Shown here piece after piece: positions 51,758 to 60,456 of a stretch of 64,000 nucleotides of DNA. A program made the translations under genes and the position numbers. Within the stretch, counting starts at the first letter, position 1, and the number at the start of each line of letters is the position of its first letter. This stretch comes from Halapricum hydrolyticum (GTDB taxonomy: Archaea > Halobacteriota > Halobacteria > Halobacteriales > Haloarculaceae). The notes under the pieces were generated by a model, which was given only the letters and a program-made list of their open reading frames with translations, did no database searches and had not been told where the DNA came from. The stretch spans positions 1-64,000 of the forward strand of contig NZ_JAOPKC010000006.1 in assembly GCF_025517535.1 (NCBI RefSeq). The letters are read 5' to 3'.

Positions 51758-52966
51758 ATGGATATCTCAGAGATTCTCTCGAGCAAATTCACGGAGTTCG
51801 ACATCGGCGCACCGCTCTCGAAGGTCGCCGGGGCGTTCGAGAACCAGGAACTCGATGCCGTCGTCGTCACGGACGGCGACGAGTATCGCGGCGTCGTGAG
51901 TCGCCGACAGTTGGCTTCCTCGTCCAACCAGCCGTCTGCGAAGGTCGGCTCACAGGTACAGCACGTCCCGACAGTCGATCGCACCGAAGACGTCCGCGAG
52001 GTCGCGCGGCTCATGATCGGTAGCGACGCCAAAACCCTTCCCGTGCTCGATGACGATCGTGTCGTCGGTGTGGTGACCGGCGATGCCGTTCTCGAGGCTG
52101 TGCGTCCGTTTCTCGACGCGGTGACCGTCGACGACGCCTACACGTCGGAGTTGATCAGTGCGGCCCCCGAAACCACGATCGGGAAAGCGCTCAATACGCT
52201 TCGGGAAGCCGGGATCGCCCATCTTCCGGTCGTCGATGAGGACGACCTCGTGGGGATGTTGAGCCTGTACGACGTCATCGAGTTCACGACGCGGGGTGGC
52301 ACCAAGAGCCAAGACGGGTCCTCGAGTGGCTTCGGTGGCCGCAGTGGCGGGGCACAGAACCGTGGCGGGTTCGGCGCGCGCGAGGGCGATGCCGACCGGA
52401 TGCTCGACCTGCCGGTACGGAACCTGACGTCCGACGCAGTCGCGACGGTCGAGCGAAGCGCACCGCTTGACGAGGTCGTCGAGACGATGTTCGAGCGAGA
52501 GATTTCCTCGCTCGTCGTCACGGCCGACGACACCGGTAAGCCGATCGGTATCATCACGAAAACGGACGTTATCGAGGCGCTCACCTGGGAGCGTGACGAC
52601 CGCAACGCCGTGCAGGTGTTCGGGCTCGACCTGCTGGAGGGGATGGACTACGACAACGTCTCCGCGCTGATCGAGGACATGACCTCGAAGTACGGTGAGA
52701 TGACCGTGATCAAGGCCAGCATCGAACTGCAGGAACACAAAGAACAGAGCCGGGGTGTGCCGCTGGTGCTGGCACGGATCCGGCTGGTCACCGACCGCGG
52801 CTACTTCACTGCCGATGGGGAGGGGTACGGTGCCTCCCACGCCCTTCGGCTCGCTGCGAATGCGGTCGAACGACAGCTCCTCAAGGGGAAAACCTACGGC
52901 CAATCGAAGAAACACACGGATTCCGACGAGCAGGCACGACTTTACGGGTGGTGGCTCGGTGGGTGA
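51758..52966 (+). CDS. Four-CBS-domain protein with a C-terminal HPF/S30AE-like domain
   Basis: This 402-residue protein has four CBS motifs, at about residues 10-60, 68-122, 128-182 and 222-275. A Gly/Ser-rich linker (about 185-215) lies between the second pair. CBS pairs bind adenine nucleotides. The C-terminal 115 residues (MTVIKASIELQEHKEQ, LARIRLVTDRGYFTA and ALRLAANAVERQLLKGKTY) have the beta-alpha-beta-beta-beta-alpha pattern of ribosome hibernation factors, so a nucleotide-sensing ribosome regulator is plausible. This is inference; domain assignment at the C-terminus is by pattern. A TATA box about 35 nt upstream fixes the start. Confidence 0.8.
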   Translation: MDISEILSSKFTEFDIGAPLSKVAGAFENQELDAVVVTDGDEYRGVVSRRQLASSSNQPSAKVGSQVQHVPTVDRTEDVREVARLMIGSDAKTLPVLDDDRVVGVVTGDAVLEAVRPFLDAVTVDDAYTSELISAAPETTIGKALNTLREAGIAHLPVVDEDDLVGMLSLYDVIEFTTRGGTKSQDGSSSGFGGRSGGAQNRGGFGAREGDADRMLDLPVRNLTSDAVATVERSAPLDEVVETMFEREISSLVVTADDTGKPIGIITKTDVIEALTWERDDRNAVQVFGLDLLEGMDYDNVSALIEDMTSKYGEMTVIKASIELQEHKEQSRGVPLVLARIRLVTDRGYFTADGEGYGASHALRLAANAVERQLLKGKTYGQSKKHTDSDEQARLYGWWLGG

Positions 52967-53182
52967 GGTCTCGACGCCCAGCTCGCTACCGATAGCTTCC
53001 CTCCCTGTCGGGTACCTCCTTCCAGTCGGGGCGTCAGAACAGCGTGCCGCTTCTGAGTGATCGAGATCGCTGCTCTACTTGGGCGGACTCCGAGCACGGG
53101 ACCACAACGTCGTGACCAGCCAGGACCTGCCGATCCGGGAACAAACACAGTGGCTATCACTGTGGACCCCGGACAGCCACAC

Positions 53183-54034
53183 ATGCAGGACGTCCGACAG
53201 CGGACCGCACTCGTCGAACGGGCAGCACGCGCCGGTGGAGCTGTCGCCCGGGACGCGTTCAGGGGGCCGCTCACGGTCGATACGAAAGCGGACAAGAACG
53301 ATCTCGTGACTGACGCCGACCGCGAGACACAGCGCCAGATCGTGCACACGATCGCCGAAGAGTTCCCCGACGAACCGTTCGTCTGCGAAGAGGAACCCGA
53401 TACGGAGGCAGCCGAGGCAGCGGAGAACGGCTCGAATTCCCCTCCCAGCCAGCGAACTGGACCAATGGTTGAGGCGGTTCCGGACACGGGACCGTGCTGG
53501 GTCGTGGATCCGATCGACGGGACTGCCAACTTCGCGAGAGGGAGCGTCCTGTGGGCGAGCAGCGTCGCGGCCGTCGTCGACGGGGAGACGGTCGCGGCGG
53601 CGACGTATCTGCCCGTCGTTCAGGACATCTACACGGCCGGGCCGGATAGCGCGACCCGAAACGGACAGCGGCTCGTGGTCAGCGATCGCACGGACCCGGA
53701 GACGTTCGCTGTCGCGCTGGTCGCTGCCGGGTCGGCCGACCGTAGCGAGCGCTTCGGTGGCCTCGCGCGCACGATCAACCAGCGGTTCGGTGACAGCCGC
53801 AGATACGGCACGTTACAGGGGACACTCGGGTTCGTCGCCAGCGGGGAACTCGAAGCGGCCGTCACGACCGAACCGACGACGGCGTGGGACACGCTCGCGG
53901 GGGTGAAACTCGTCCGGTCTGCCGGTGGCGTCGTGACCGACCTCCACGGCGATCACTGGACGATCGGCAGCGACGGACTCGTTGCGTCGAACGATGAAGC
54001 ACACGAGGAACTCTTGGCAGCCGTCGAAACCTGA
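53183..54034 (+). CDS. Inositol monophosphatase-family phosphatase
   Basis: This 283-residue protein has the lithium-sensitive phosphatase fold: KNDLVTDADRETQR, the glutamate pair in FVCEEEPD, the metal-binding DPIDGTANF, and the WDTLAGVKLVRSAGG signature near the end. Members hydrolyse inositol phosphates, fructose bisphosphate or related sugars; the substrate is not determined. An acidic insert (about 75-100, rich in Glu, Ala and Asn) between the second and third motifs is a haloarchaeal feature. The ATG at 53183 is used; upstream codons are not conserved-looking. It ends one base before the convergent DUF1028 gene. Confidence 0.85.
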   Translation: MQDVRQRTALVERAARAGGAVARDAFRGPLTVDTKADKNDLVTDADRETQRQIVHTIAEEFPDEPFVCEEEPDTEAAEAAENGSNSPPSQRTGPMVEAVPDTGPCWVVDPIDGTANFARGSVLWASSVAAVVDGETVAAATYLPVVQDIYTAGPDSATRNGQRLVVSDRTDPETFAVALVAAGSADRSERFGGLARTINQRFGDSRRYGTLQGTLGFVASGELEAAVTTEPTTAWDTLAGVKLVRSAGGVVTDLHGDHWTIGSDGLVASNDEAHEELLAAVET

Positions 54035-54760
54035 CTACTCGGCGTCGAGTTCGTCCTCTTCGTAATCACTTTCGTATCGTTCCAGGGCCATCTCGAAGCC
54101 GCGTTTGGCTTGTTCGTACGTCTCGCGGAGATCGGCGATCGGCGTTTCCGTCGCGTCGACTCGCAGGTCGTCGTAATACGGGTCGATCACCCGCTCTTCT
54201 GTCGATCGAACGACCAAAGCGGCACTCTGGACCGGGAGTTCCTCACGCTTGTCGCCACCTTCGGCGTGGCCGGCTTCGAGCGCGTCGATCAGCCGCGCTG
54301 CGAGCGGGCGATCCGGGTCGGTAGACGGATCGTCGGGTGCCGTAATCTCGTAGGCCGTCGCAGTCGCTTCGATGACTGATTCGCCGGTCAGGAGATTGCC
54401 CGCGACGGTGTAGTTGTCGCCGACGCGGTGTCCGTACCAGGGCTTGCACTCCTCGCCCGAGAAGACGAATTCTCCGTCCGCCCCGACGCCGTGGAGCTGG
54501 CGCTGTTCGCGCCCGTCGTCGGCGTTGAGTAGCGCTTCGAGGGCGTCCTCGACGGCCAGTCCGTCGTCCAGATACTCGATCCCCTTGCGGCCGAGTTCGA
54601 CGTTGACGAGACTCTGAGTGGCGACCGCCCCGTTCCCGCTGGCGAACGGACAGAGCGTGCCGACGCCGGGCAACCGGGTCGTGACCGCGACGCCGAACCG
54701 GGTCTGTTCGGTGCCGTCCTGGTCGCGATAACGCTCGCGAACACAGATGCTAAACGTCAT
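54035..54760 (-). CDS. DUF1028 family protein (Ntn-hydrolase-like)
   Basis: This 241-residue protein matches DUF1028: it opens TFSICVRERY and has RFGVAVTTRLPGVGTLCPFA in part, QSLVNVELGRKGIEYL and NYTVAGNLLTGESVI. The family has an Ntn-hydrolase-like fold of unknown activity. The C-terminal helix with many charged residues (YEQAKRGFEMALERYESDY, cited) may be an oligomerisation element. The ATG at 54760 is used; the frame extends upstream but without family similarity. Confidence 0.85.
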   Translation of the reverse strand: MTFSICVRERYRDQDGTEQTRFGVAVTTRLPGVGTLCPFASGNGAVATQSLVNVELGRKGIEYLDDGLAVEDALEALLNADDGREQRQLHGVGADGEFVFSGEECKPWYGHRVGDNYTVAGNLLTGESVIEATATAYEITAPDDPSTDPDRPLAARLIDALEAGHAEGGDKREELPVQSAALVVRSTEERVIDPYYDDLRVDATETPIADLRETYEQAKRGFEMALERYESDYEEDELDAE

Positions 54761-54890
54761 GATTCGACGATCGAACGGTGACGACGTTATACTGTCGACT
54801 GTGATCGCGCGGTACGTCACTCGAAATGCCACGTATGAATCGTCATTCACGATACGATCTGACAGGGAAGTGGCGACAGCGTCCATCAGA

Positions 54891-55643
54891 TCAGCGACGA
54901 GAGACGGCCCTCCGATCGGTGTAGACGATCTGCATCGGCAATCCTTCCGCGTCGAGGGGTGGGTCTTCAGGGAACCTCCGAAAGCCGCCGGCACCGTACT
55001 TTGCAGTCAGTGTCAGCACCATCGCGTCGAGGAGGTCGTCCCGGTTCGACTCGCCGATGCGCCGCGCCCAGGGCGGTTGCCCGTCGATGAGTGTCGCTTC
55101 GAATCGCTCGTAGACGCCCGCGATCGAATCGTCGACGGCTTCGAGAACCGTGCGCCGCGCCTCGATACCGTCTTCGTCGTGTTTCGACGGGAGTGACTCC
55201 CCCCCGTGCAACGCGGTGAAACAGACTTCCGGGTGGGATTCGAGGATCGTCGTCTCCGCGTCGACCTCGTCACGGAGGAGCCGATCGACTTCCTGAATGC
55301 GCGGGATCAGTCCCCACGCCTGGCTCGAGAGACCATCCCCACGACAGTCCTCGTTGGCCCGTCTGGCCTGCTCGTAGGTCGGGGCTTCGACGGCCGCGCG
55401 ACACGGCGTCCAGAAGACGCTACTTGACCGATCTCCGAGGAACGCTTTCGCTGCTCGATCACACTCCCTGCGCCGGGTTTCGGGGAGCCCGATCGGCACG
55501 TCGACCAGAATCGCCGCCGCGTCGCGGTAGGTGAGCCAGACGCTGTGCATCGACGGGTGCATGCTCGCCGTCCAGTCGTCGCCGTCCGTGGCGACGGTCA
55601 ACCAGCCGCGCGACGCCCAGTCGACGCCGACGTATCGGGCCAT
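54891..55643 (-). CDS. DUF429 family protein (RNase H-like fold)
   Basis: This 250-residue protein matches the DUF429 family. It begins YVGVDWASRGW with the first Asp of an RNase H-like fold, has VDVPIGLPE as the second strand, FWTPCRAAVEAPTYEQA, and ESHPEVCFTALHGG. The conserved C-terminal RDDLLDAMVL contains the last aspartates. The family is suspected to be a nuclease, but no activity is proven. It lies 130 nt upstream of the DUF1028 gene on the same strand. Confidence 0.82.
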   Translation of the reverse strand: MARYVGVDWASRGWLTVATDGDDWTASMHPSMHSVWLTYRDAAAILVDVPIGLPETRRRECDRAAKAFLGDRSSSVFWTPCRAAVEAPTYEQARRANEDCRGDGLSSQAWGLIPRIQEVDRLLRDEVDAETTILESHPEVCFTALHGGESLPSKHDEDGIEARRTVLEAVDDSIAGVYERFEATLIDGQPPWARRIGESNRDDLLDAMVLTLTAKYGAGGFRRFPEDPPLDAEGLPMQIVYTDRRAVSRR

Positions 55644-55746
55644 GTTCTTTCATTGGACGTCTAGAACGGTAAATCCCGGCGTCGCGGTGACGCTCTGTCG
55701 GTGGGTTTTACTTCGGACGCGTCGTGTCTAGAGACGAGGGAACGGT

Positions 55747-56478
55747 GTGATAGTCGTCGCTACAGCCGATTTCGAAGTCTATCACGGGGTCGTCCAGGCG
55801 TTGCGTGACCGCAACGTCGAGTTCACGACCATCGAGGCCGACGATCCGCTGCCGGATCGGACGTCGCTGGCCATCGTCGGCCCCGAAGAGTCGGTCGACG
55901 CACCCGCGGACGTGCCGATCGTGACGGCCGACCCGGAGACGCCGCGTCGAGCAGTTGAGGACGCCCTCGCCCGGCTCCGGAGTGGCGACGGCCGGACGAT
56001 CGTCGGTATCGATCCCGGCGAGAGGCCCGGGATCGCCGTCCTCACGGGCGGCGTCGTCGTCGCAGCCTTCCAGGTGCCTGCTCAGGAGGCCGCCGAGGTC
56101 GTCGCTCGCGAGGTCGAAGACGCGATCGATCCGGTGGTGCGGATCGGCGACGGCGCGCGGCTGGTCGGCGCGCGGATCATCGACGACATCGATGCGCCGA
56201 TCGAGCTGGTCGACGAGACCGGTACGACTCCGTATCTCGGGGCCGGCGCGCGCGGGATGGGGGACGTGCTGGCGGCGGCAAACATCGCCCGCATGGAGGG
56301 CGAACCCGTCGATTCCCGGGACGTCGAGCCCACAGCGGGAGAAATCCAGCGGATCAAGGATCGCTCGCGGGAGGAGAGCGAGACGAACCGGGCGATCGAC
56401 GAGGCGCTCGCTCGTCGAGTTGCCGTTGGCGAACTCTCCATCGAGGAGGCCCTTGCAGAGCACCGCGGGGAGGAGTGA
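55747..56478 (+). CDS. Conserved protein with RuvC/YqgF-like DPGE motif
   Basis: This 243-residue protein starts with a small alpha/beta domain (VVATADFEVYHGVVQALRD). A segment TIVGIDPGERPGIAVL then looks like the first strand of an RNase H/RuvC-type fold with its D-x-G motif. Further on there are RIGDGARLVGARIIDD and GAGARGMGDVLAAANIARM. The start is GTG; a TTTTAC element about 40 nt upstream may be its TATA box. Function is unknown; a nuclease or a nucleic-acid-binding role is an inference from the motif. Confidence 0.7.
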   Translation: MIVVATADFEVYHGVVQALRDRNVEFTTIEADDPLPDRTSLAIVGPEESVDAPADVPIVTADPETPRRAVEDALARLRSGDGRTIVGIDPGERPGIAVLTGGVVVAAFQVPAQEAAEVVAREVEDAIDPVVRIGDGARLVGARIIDDIDAPIELVDETGTTPYLGAGARGMGDVLAAANIARMEGEPVDSRDVEPTAGEIQRIKDRSREESETNRAIDEALARRVAVGELSIEEALAEHRGEE

Positions 56479-56649
56479 CGACTACCTGACCAGCGTTAGC
56501 GCGACAACTCCCTGTCAGCAGGCCAGATAGAGTGGTGACGACCTGATCAGCAGGTCAAATACTTTGTTTGTTGCCGACGAACTAGCACGTACCCGAAAAA
56601 TAGAGCGGGACGTCGTCGGGTTGAGAGTGACGCGCTCCGCTCGCGACCA

Positions 56650-57000
56650 ATGACACGCTACGAGACATTCGTCGAAGACGGAATCGTGTACGTCGGCTAC
56701 GAGGAGCGACTGGAGATCGGTCCGGCCGAGGACATCGTGGATATCGTCGGCGGGCCGGCCTGGACGATCCAGTATACGGACGCCGAGAAGCGACGTCACC
56801 CCGAAATGGACACCTCAGACGAAGGGCTGATCGTGGACGTGGTAGACATGCTCCAGACGATGACGCACGGCGAGCGGTTCGTGGAGACGCTGGCCGCCCA
56901 CCCGGCCGAGACGCCATCTGACGATCCCAACGCGATCGCGCCGCGGATGGGATTGTTCGTCGGCAAACTGCTCGAAAACCTCGAAAACGGGCTGGACTAG
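56650..57000 (+). CDS. Conserved hypothetical protein
   Basis: This 116-residue acidic protein is soluble with no recognised domain. It has a beta-rich first half (ETFVEDGIVYVGYEERLEI, cited) and a helical second half (GLIVDVVDMLQTMTHGERFVETLAA, in part DMLQTMTHGERFVETL). The composition and codon bias are typical of backbone genes. It precedes citrate synthase by 85 nt, but that gene has its own promoter. Confidence 0.65.
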   Translation: MTRYETFVEDGIVYVGYEERLEIGPAEDIVDIVGGPAWTIQYTDAEKRRHPEMDTSDEGLIVDVVDMLQTMTHGERFVETLAAHPAETPSDDPNAIAPRMGLFVGKLLENLENGLD

Positions 57001-57055
57001 CGGGAGAGCGGCCGGGGCGGGGAGATAGCACAGAAACCGAATCGAACCCGAGACA

Positions 57056-57065
57056 CATTTATCGC
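57056..57065 (+). promoter_or_regulatory. TATA box for citrate synthase
   Basis: CATTTATCGC is centred 26 nt before the ATG at 57086, which predicts a leaderless mRNA. Confidence 0.6.
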
Positions 57066-57085
57066 CGGCCCTGAAACAACGTAGC

Positions 57086-58207
57086 ATGACTGGAGTTAAT
57101 CGGGGACTCGACGGCGTTGCCGTCGCAGAAACACGCCTGAGCATGATGGACGGCGAGGCCGGCGAACTGACGATTGGGGGGTTTCCCGTCGAGGAACTGG
57201 CCGACAACGCCACGTTCGAGGAGACGCTGCATCTGCTCTTTTACGATCGGCTTCCGGACGCCGAAGAACTGTCCGAGTTCCGTGCGGATCTGGCCGCACG
57301 ACGGGAGGTCAGCGAGGAAGTGCTGGCGGTCCTACAGCGGGCCGCGGACGAGGAGAAACCGGGGATGGACGCGCTCCGGGTGGGGGCTGCGGCGGCGAAT
57401 CTCGGCACTGAGGACGGCGACCCCGAATCCGACGCGCTGCGGGTCGTCGCCACGTTCCCGACGATTGTCGCGGCGTACTGGCGGTATCGCGAGGGCAACG
57501 ACCCGATCGCCCCAGACCCCGATCTCGGCCACGCGGCGAACTATCTCTACATGTTGACCGGCGAGCGACCGGACGAGAGCGCGGTTCGTGGGCTCGAAAC
57601 GTATCTCAACGCTGTCGTCGATCACGGACTCAACGCCTCGACGTTCACGGCGCGAGTGGTCGTCTCGACCGAATCCGACGTCGTCTCGGCGGCGACGGCC
57701 GCGGTCGGGACGCTGAAGGGACCGCTCCACGGAGGCGCTCCCGGCCCCGTGCTGGACATGCTCAAGGACGTTCACGAGTCGGGCGATCCCGAAGCCTACG
57801 TTCGAGAGAAACTGGACGCTGGCGAACGGCTGATGGGCTTCGGTCACCGGATCTATCGGGTACGCGACCCGCGTGCGTCGGTGCTCTCTTCGGCTGCCGA
57901 GCAGTTCTACGACGGGGACGACGATTTCTTCGAGACCATCGACGACTTCGAGGACGTCGTCGTCGACCTCCTCTCCGAATACAAGCCCGACAGGGAACTG
58001 GCGACAAACGTCGAGTTCTACACGGCGGCACTGTTGTACGGCGTCGGGGTTCCACAGGAGCTGTTCCCCGCGACGTTCGGTGTCTCCAGGGTCGGCGGCT
58101 GGATGGCCCACGCGCTCGAACAGCTCGAAAACAACCGGCTGATCCGTCCTGAATCGGAGTACGTCGGCGAAACCAACCGCTCGTGGACGCCACTTGCGGA
58201 GCGCTGA
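57086..58207 (+). CDS. Citrate synthase, with Glu at the catalytic Asp position
   Basis: This 373-residue protein condenses oxaloacetate with acetyl-CoA, or a close variant of that reaction. The two catalytic histidines are H215 in PLHGGAPGP and H254 in GFGHRIYRVRDPR. The third catalytic residue, normally Asp in NVDFYS, is E310 in NVEFYTAALL. The rest of the signature (VGGWMAHALEQLENNRLIRP) is intact. Length fits the archaeal type. A Glu might lower or alter activity, or this lineage may tolerate it. The TATA box 26 nt upstream supports the ATG at 57086. It converges directly with the polymerase IV gene. Confidence 0.9.
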   Translation: MTGVNRGLDGVAVAETRLSMMDGEAGELTIGGFPVEELADNATFEETLHLLFYDRLPDAEELSEFRADLAARREVSEEVLAVLQRAADEEKPGMDALRVGAAAANLGTEDGDPESDALRVVATFPTIVAAYWRYREGNDPIAPDPDLGHAANYLYMLTGERPDESAVRGLETYLNAVVDHGLNASTFTARVVVSTESDVVSAATAAVGTLKGPLHGGAPGPVLDMLKDVHESGDPEAYVREKLDAGERLMGFGHRIYRVRDPRASVLSSAAEQFYDGDDDFFETIDDFEDVVVDLLSEYKPDRELATNVEFYTAALLYGVGVPQELFPATFGVSRVGGWMAHALEQLENNRLIRPESEYVGETNRSWTPLAER

Positions 58208-59446
58208 TCAGCGGAAGTCCGCCAGAGTCAACTGACCGCTGTCACGCGTGTTCTCCGGGGTGTGGTGGGATCGATCGTTCTCCGTTTCGCTTCCGTCGCC
58301 AAACCCGTCGAGACTGACCTGTTCGCGATCGGTGAAAGAGAGCTTCGAGACGCGGACGCCGACCTTGCGGACGCGTGCGTCGCCGAACTCCGCGAGCAGG
58401 TCCGTCGCGATCGCCTCGACCAGTTCGGGATCGTCCACGGGGCCGGAGAGCGATCGGGCGCGCGTGTGCACGTCGTACGGCGGCGTCACGACCTTGATCC
58501 CGATCGTCTGATAGAGTGCGTCCTCGCGGCGGGCGCGGTCGGCCACTGCAGCGGCGAGAGTCCGCACGCGCTCGCGGATTCGGTCGGCGTCCTCAACGGG
58601 TCCGGAGAACGCCGATTCCCGCGAGAAGCTCTTCGGATCGTCCCGGGGGGTGACTTCGCGGGCGTCCTCGCCGCGGGCGAACCGGTAGATCTCCCGTCCA
58701 CGCTCGCCGAAGTGACCCGCCAGCCGGTCGGGATCGGCTGCGGCCAGATCTCCCGCGGTTTCGATCTCCATCTCGCGAAGCTCGCGAGCGGTGACGGGGC
58801 CGACGTTGTGGACAGCTTCGACGTCTAGCGGTCCCAGGAAGCCCCGCACTTCGCCGGGCTCGACGACGACCAGCCCGTCGGGTTTGTCGGCGTCGCTGGC
58901 GATCTTGGCGGCGCTCATCGTCGGTGCCGCGCCGACGCTGGCGACGACGCCCACCTCGGATTCGATCCGGTCTTTCAGCTCGCGGGCGAATCCATCGACG
59001 CTGTCCCAGTCGGTGCGATCGGTCACGTCGAGATAGGCCTCGTCGATGCTGACCTCCCGGACGACATCGGCGCTGTCGTGCAAGATCGCCTTGACGTCCT
59101 CGGCGATCGACTCGTAGTAGTCCATGTCGACCGGCCGGTAGTAGCCCGCCTCCGCGGGATCTATCTCCGGATCGTCGGCAGCGACGGCCTTCCTGGGTAG
59201 CAACTCCAGTGCCTCCGAGATGGCCATCGCGCTCTCGACGCCGAACTCCCGAGCCTCGTAACTCGCCGTGGCGACCGCGCCGTGGTCGTCGCCGTCCTCG
59301 TATCCCATCCCGACCACGAGCGGCTCGCCGCGGAGTTCGGGCTCGCGCAGCCGCTCGCAGGCCGCGTAAAAGCAGTCCATGTCCACGTGACAGACCACTT
59401 GCTCGGGGCGGCGATCGGTCCCGGGCAGGCGGCCTCGGTCAGGCAT
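58208..59446 (-). CDS. dinB: DNA polymerase IV (Y-family)
   Basis: This 412-residue lesion-bypass polymerase has the Y-family catalytic motifs VDMDCFYAACE and VSIDEAYLDVT, a helix-hairpin-helix (VHNVGPVTARELREM) and a little-finger domain. The C-terminus ends QLTLADFR, a PCNA-binding PIP box (Q-x2-L-x2-F). The ATG at 59446 is chosen because a TATA box (complement of 59468-59477) is 26 nt upstream; the frame extends further but would lie upstream of that promoter. It is transcribed away from tpiA, with 255 nt between. Confidence 0.93.
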   Translation of the reverse strand: MPDRGRLPGTDRRPEQVVCHVDMDCFYAACERLREPELRGEPLVVGMGYEDGDDHGAVATASYEAREFGVESAMAISEALELLPRKAVAADDPEIDPAEAGYYRPVDMDYYESIAEDVKAILHDSADVVREVSIDEAYLDVTDRTDWDSVDGFARELKDRIESEVGVVASVGAAPTMSAAKIASDADKPDGLVVVEPGEVRGFLGPLDVEAVHNVGPVTARELREMEIETAGDLAAADPDRLAGHFGERGREIYRFARGEDAREVTPRDDPKSFSRESAFSGPVEDADRIRERVRTLAAAVADRARREDALYQTIGIKVVTPPYDVHTRARSLSGPVDDPELVEAIATDLLAEFGDARVRKVGVRVSKLSFTDREQVSLDGFGDGSETENDRSHHTPENTRDSGQLTLADFR

Positions 59447-59467
59447 ACCTGAGGCTATGGCTCGGCC

Positions 59468-59477
59468 GTTATAGGGA
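59468..59477 (-). promoter_or_regulatory. TATA box for dinB
   Basis: The minus strand reads TCCCTATAAC, centred about 26 nt before the ATG at 59446, giving a leaderless mRNA. Confidence 0.6.
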
Positions 59478-59701
59478 TTACCGTAGAAGCGGATCGGCGA
59501 AGCCCGGCGGCGTGGTGGCCAGTCCGCCGCCGGGGCCGCGCGGTTCGTCGACGATGCCAATTCCGGACGTTCACGACGGTGGTTCCCGTCGGGAACCCCA
59601 CGGAACGAGGTTCCAAATGTGTGTGAGTGTCACACATACTTAATTCTACCGGCGAACTTGCACGGCCCGAAAAAACGGAAAACGGACGACAGAGACGTCT
59701 A
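59478..59701. other. Intergenic with three short perfect palindromes and a T-rich tract
   Basis: Between tpiA and dinB lie GGTTCCCgtcGGGAACC (59581-59597), GGAACgagGTTCC (about 59602-59614) and TGTGTGAgtgTCACACA (59620-59636). A tract that reads as T-rich on the minus strand (around 59665-59680) could terminate tpiA. An open frame of 61 codons at 59455-59638 minus is possible but unsupported. The palindromes sit too far upstream to be the core dinB promoter. Confidence 0.45.
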
Positions 59702-60349
59702 TCAGACCAGCGGATCGACGAGGTCTTCGAGGACGGCGCGGGGATCGTCGGCTTTGGCGACACCGCTCGCCAGCAGGACGCCGCTGGCACCGAGGTCGCC
59801 TGCTGCGTCGACGTCGTCGCCGCTGGAGATGCCGGCACCACAGAAGACTTCGACGTCTTCGTCGACGTTGGCGGCTGCGTCGACAGCGTCGGTGACGATG
59901 TCCGGGTCGGCCGTCGCGACGGAAACGTCCCCGCCGATCAGTTCCGGCGGTTCGACGGCGACCGCGTCAGGGCCGAGTGCCGTCACTGCGCCGATCTGCT
60001 CGGGGTTGTTGGCGCAGACGACCGTCTCTAGGCCAGCGCGCTCGGCGGCCTGGACCGATCCGTCGATGTCAGCGAGTTTCAGCCGGTGTTCGGAGTGGTT
60101 GACCAACGTTCCGTCTGCGCCGGCCTCGGCGACAGTTTCGGCGAGCGTGTGGCCGGTGTTGCTGCCGTAGTCGATGGGATCTACGTGCTGAGCCCAGGTC
60201 TCGACGCCGGTCTCGGCGACGGCTTCGAGATGCGCCGCCTGGGGTGCGACACCGACCCGGACGCCGCTGTCGTCGGCGACATCGGCGGCCGCTTGCGCCA
60301 CTTCGATCGGATCGCACGGATACGTCTTCAGGTTGACAAGAACGAACAT
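59702..60349 (-). CDS. tpiA: Triosephosphate isomerase, archaeal type
   Basis: This 215-residue enzyme interconverts dihydroxyacetone phosphate and glyceraldehyde 3-phosphate. It has the lysine in VNLKTY, the catalytic histidine in NHSEHR and the catalytic glutamate in VAVEPPELIGG; the phosphate loop GAGISSG and the LLASGVAKAD segment follow. The short length (about 30 residues fewer than bacterial forms) is the archaeal type. It is divergent from the response regulator gene at 60457. Confidence 0.95.
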   Translation of the reverse strand: MFVLVNLKTYPCDPIEVAQAAADVADDSGVRVGVAPQAAHLEAVAETGVETWAQHVDPIDYGSNTGHTLAETVAEAGADGTLVNHSEHRLKLADIDGSVQAAERAGLETVVCANNPEQIGAVTALGPDAVAVEPPELIGGDVSVATADPDIVTDAVDAAANVDEDVEVFCGAGISSGDDVDAAGDLGASGVLLASGVAKADDPRAVLEDLVDPLV

Positions 60350-60456
60350 TCCAAATGAACCTTCTCAGGCCTGTGGAAAATAGATTTCGAGTTTTCTCTC
60401 GAACTGCGAAGGAAAGGTTAAGAAGAGGGCACAACGACTTGCCGTACGGTGGACCT

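Noticed and set aside
59455..59638. Small 61-codon frame on the minus strand between tpiA and dinB
   Set aside because: No promoter at the right distance and no conserved-looking sequence beyond the first 25 codons; left as possible only.
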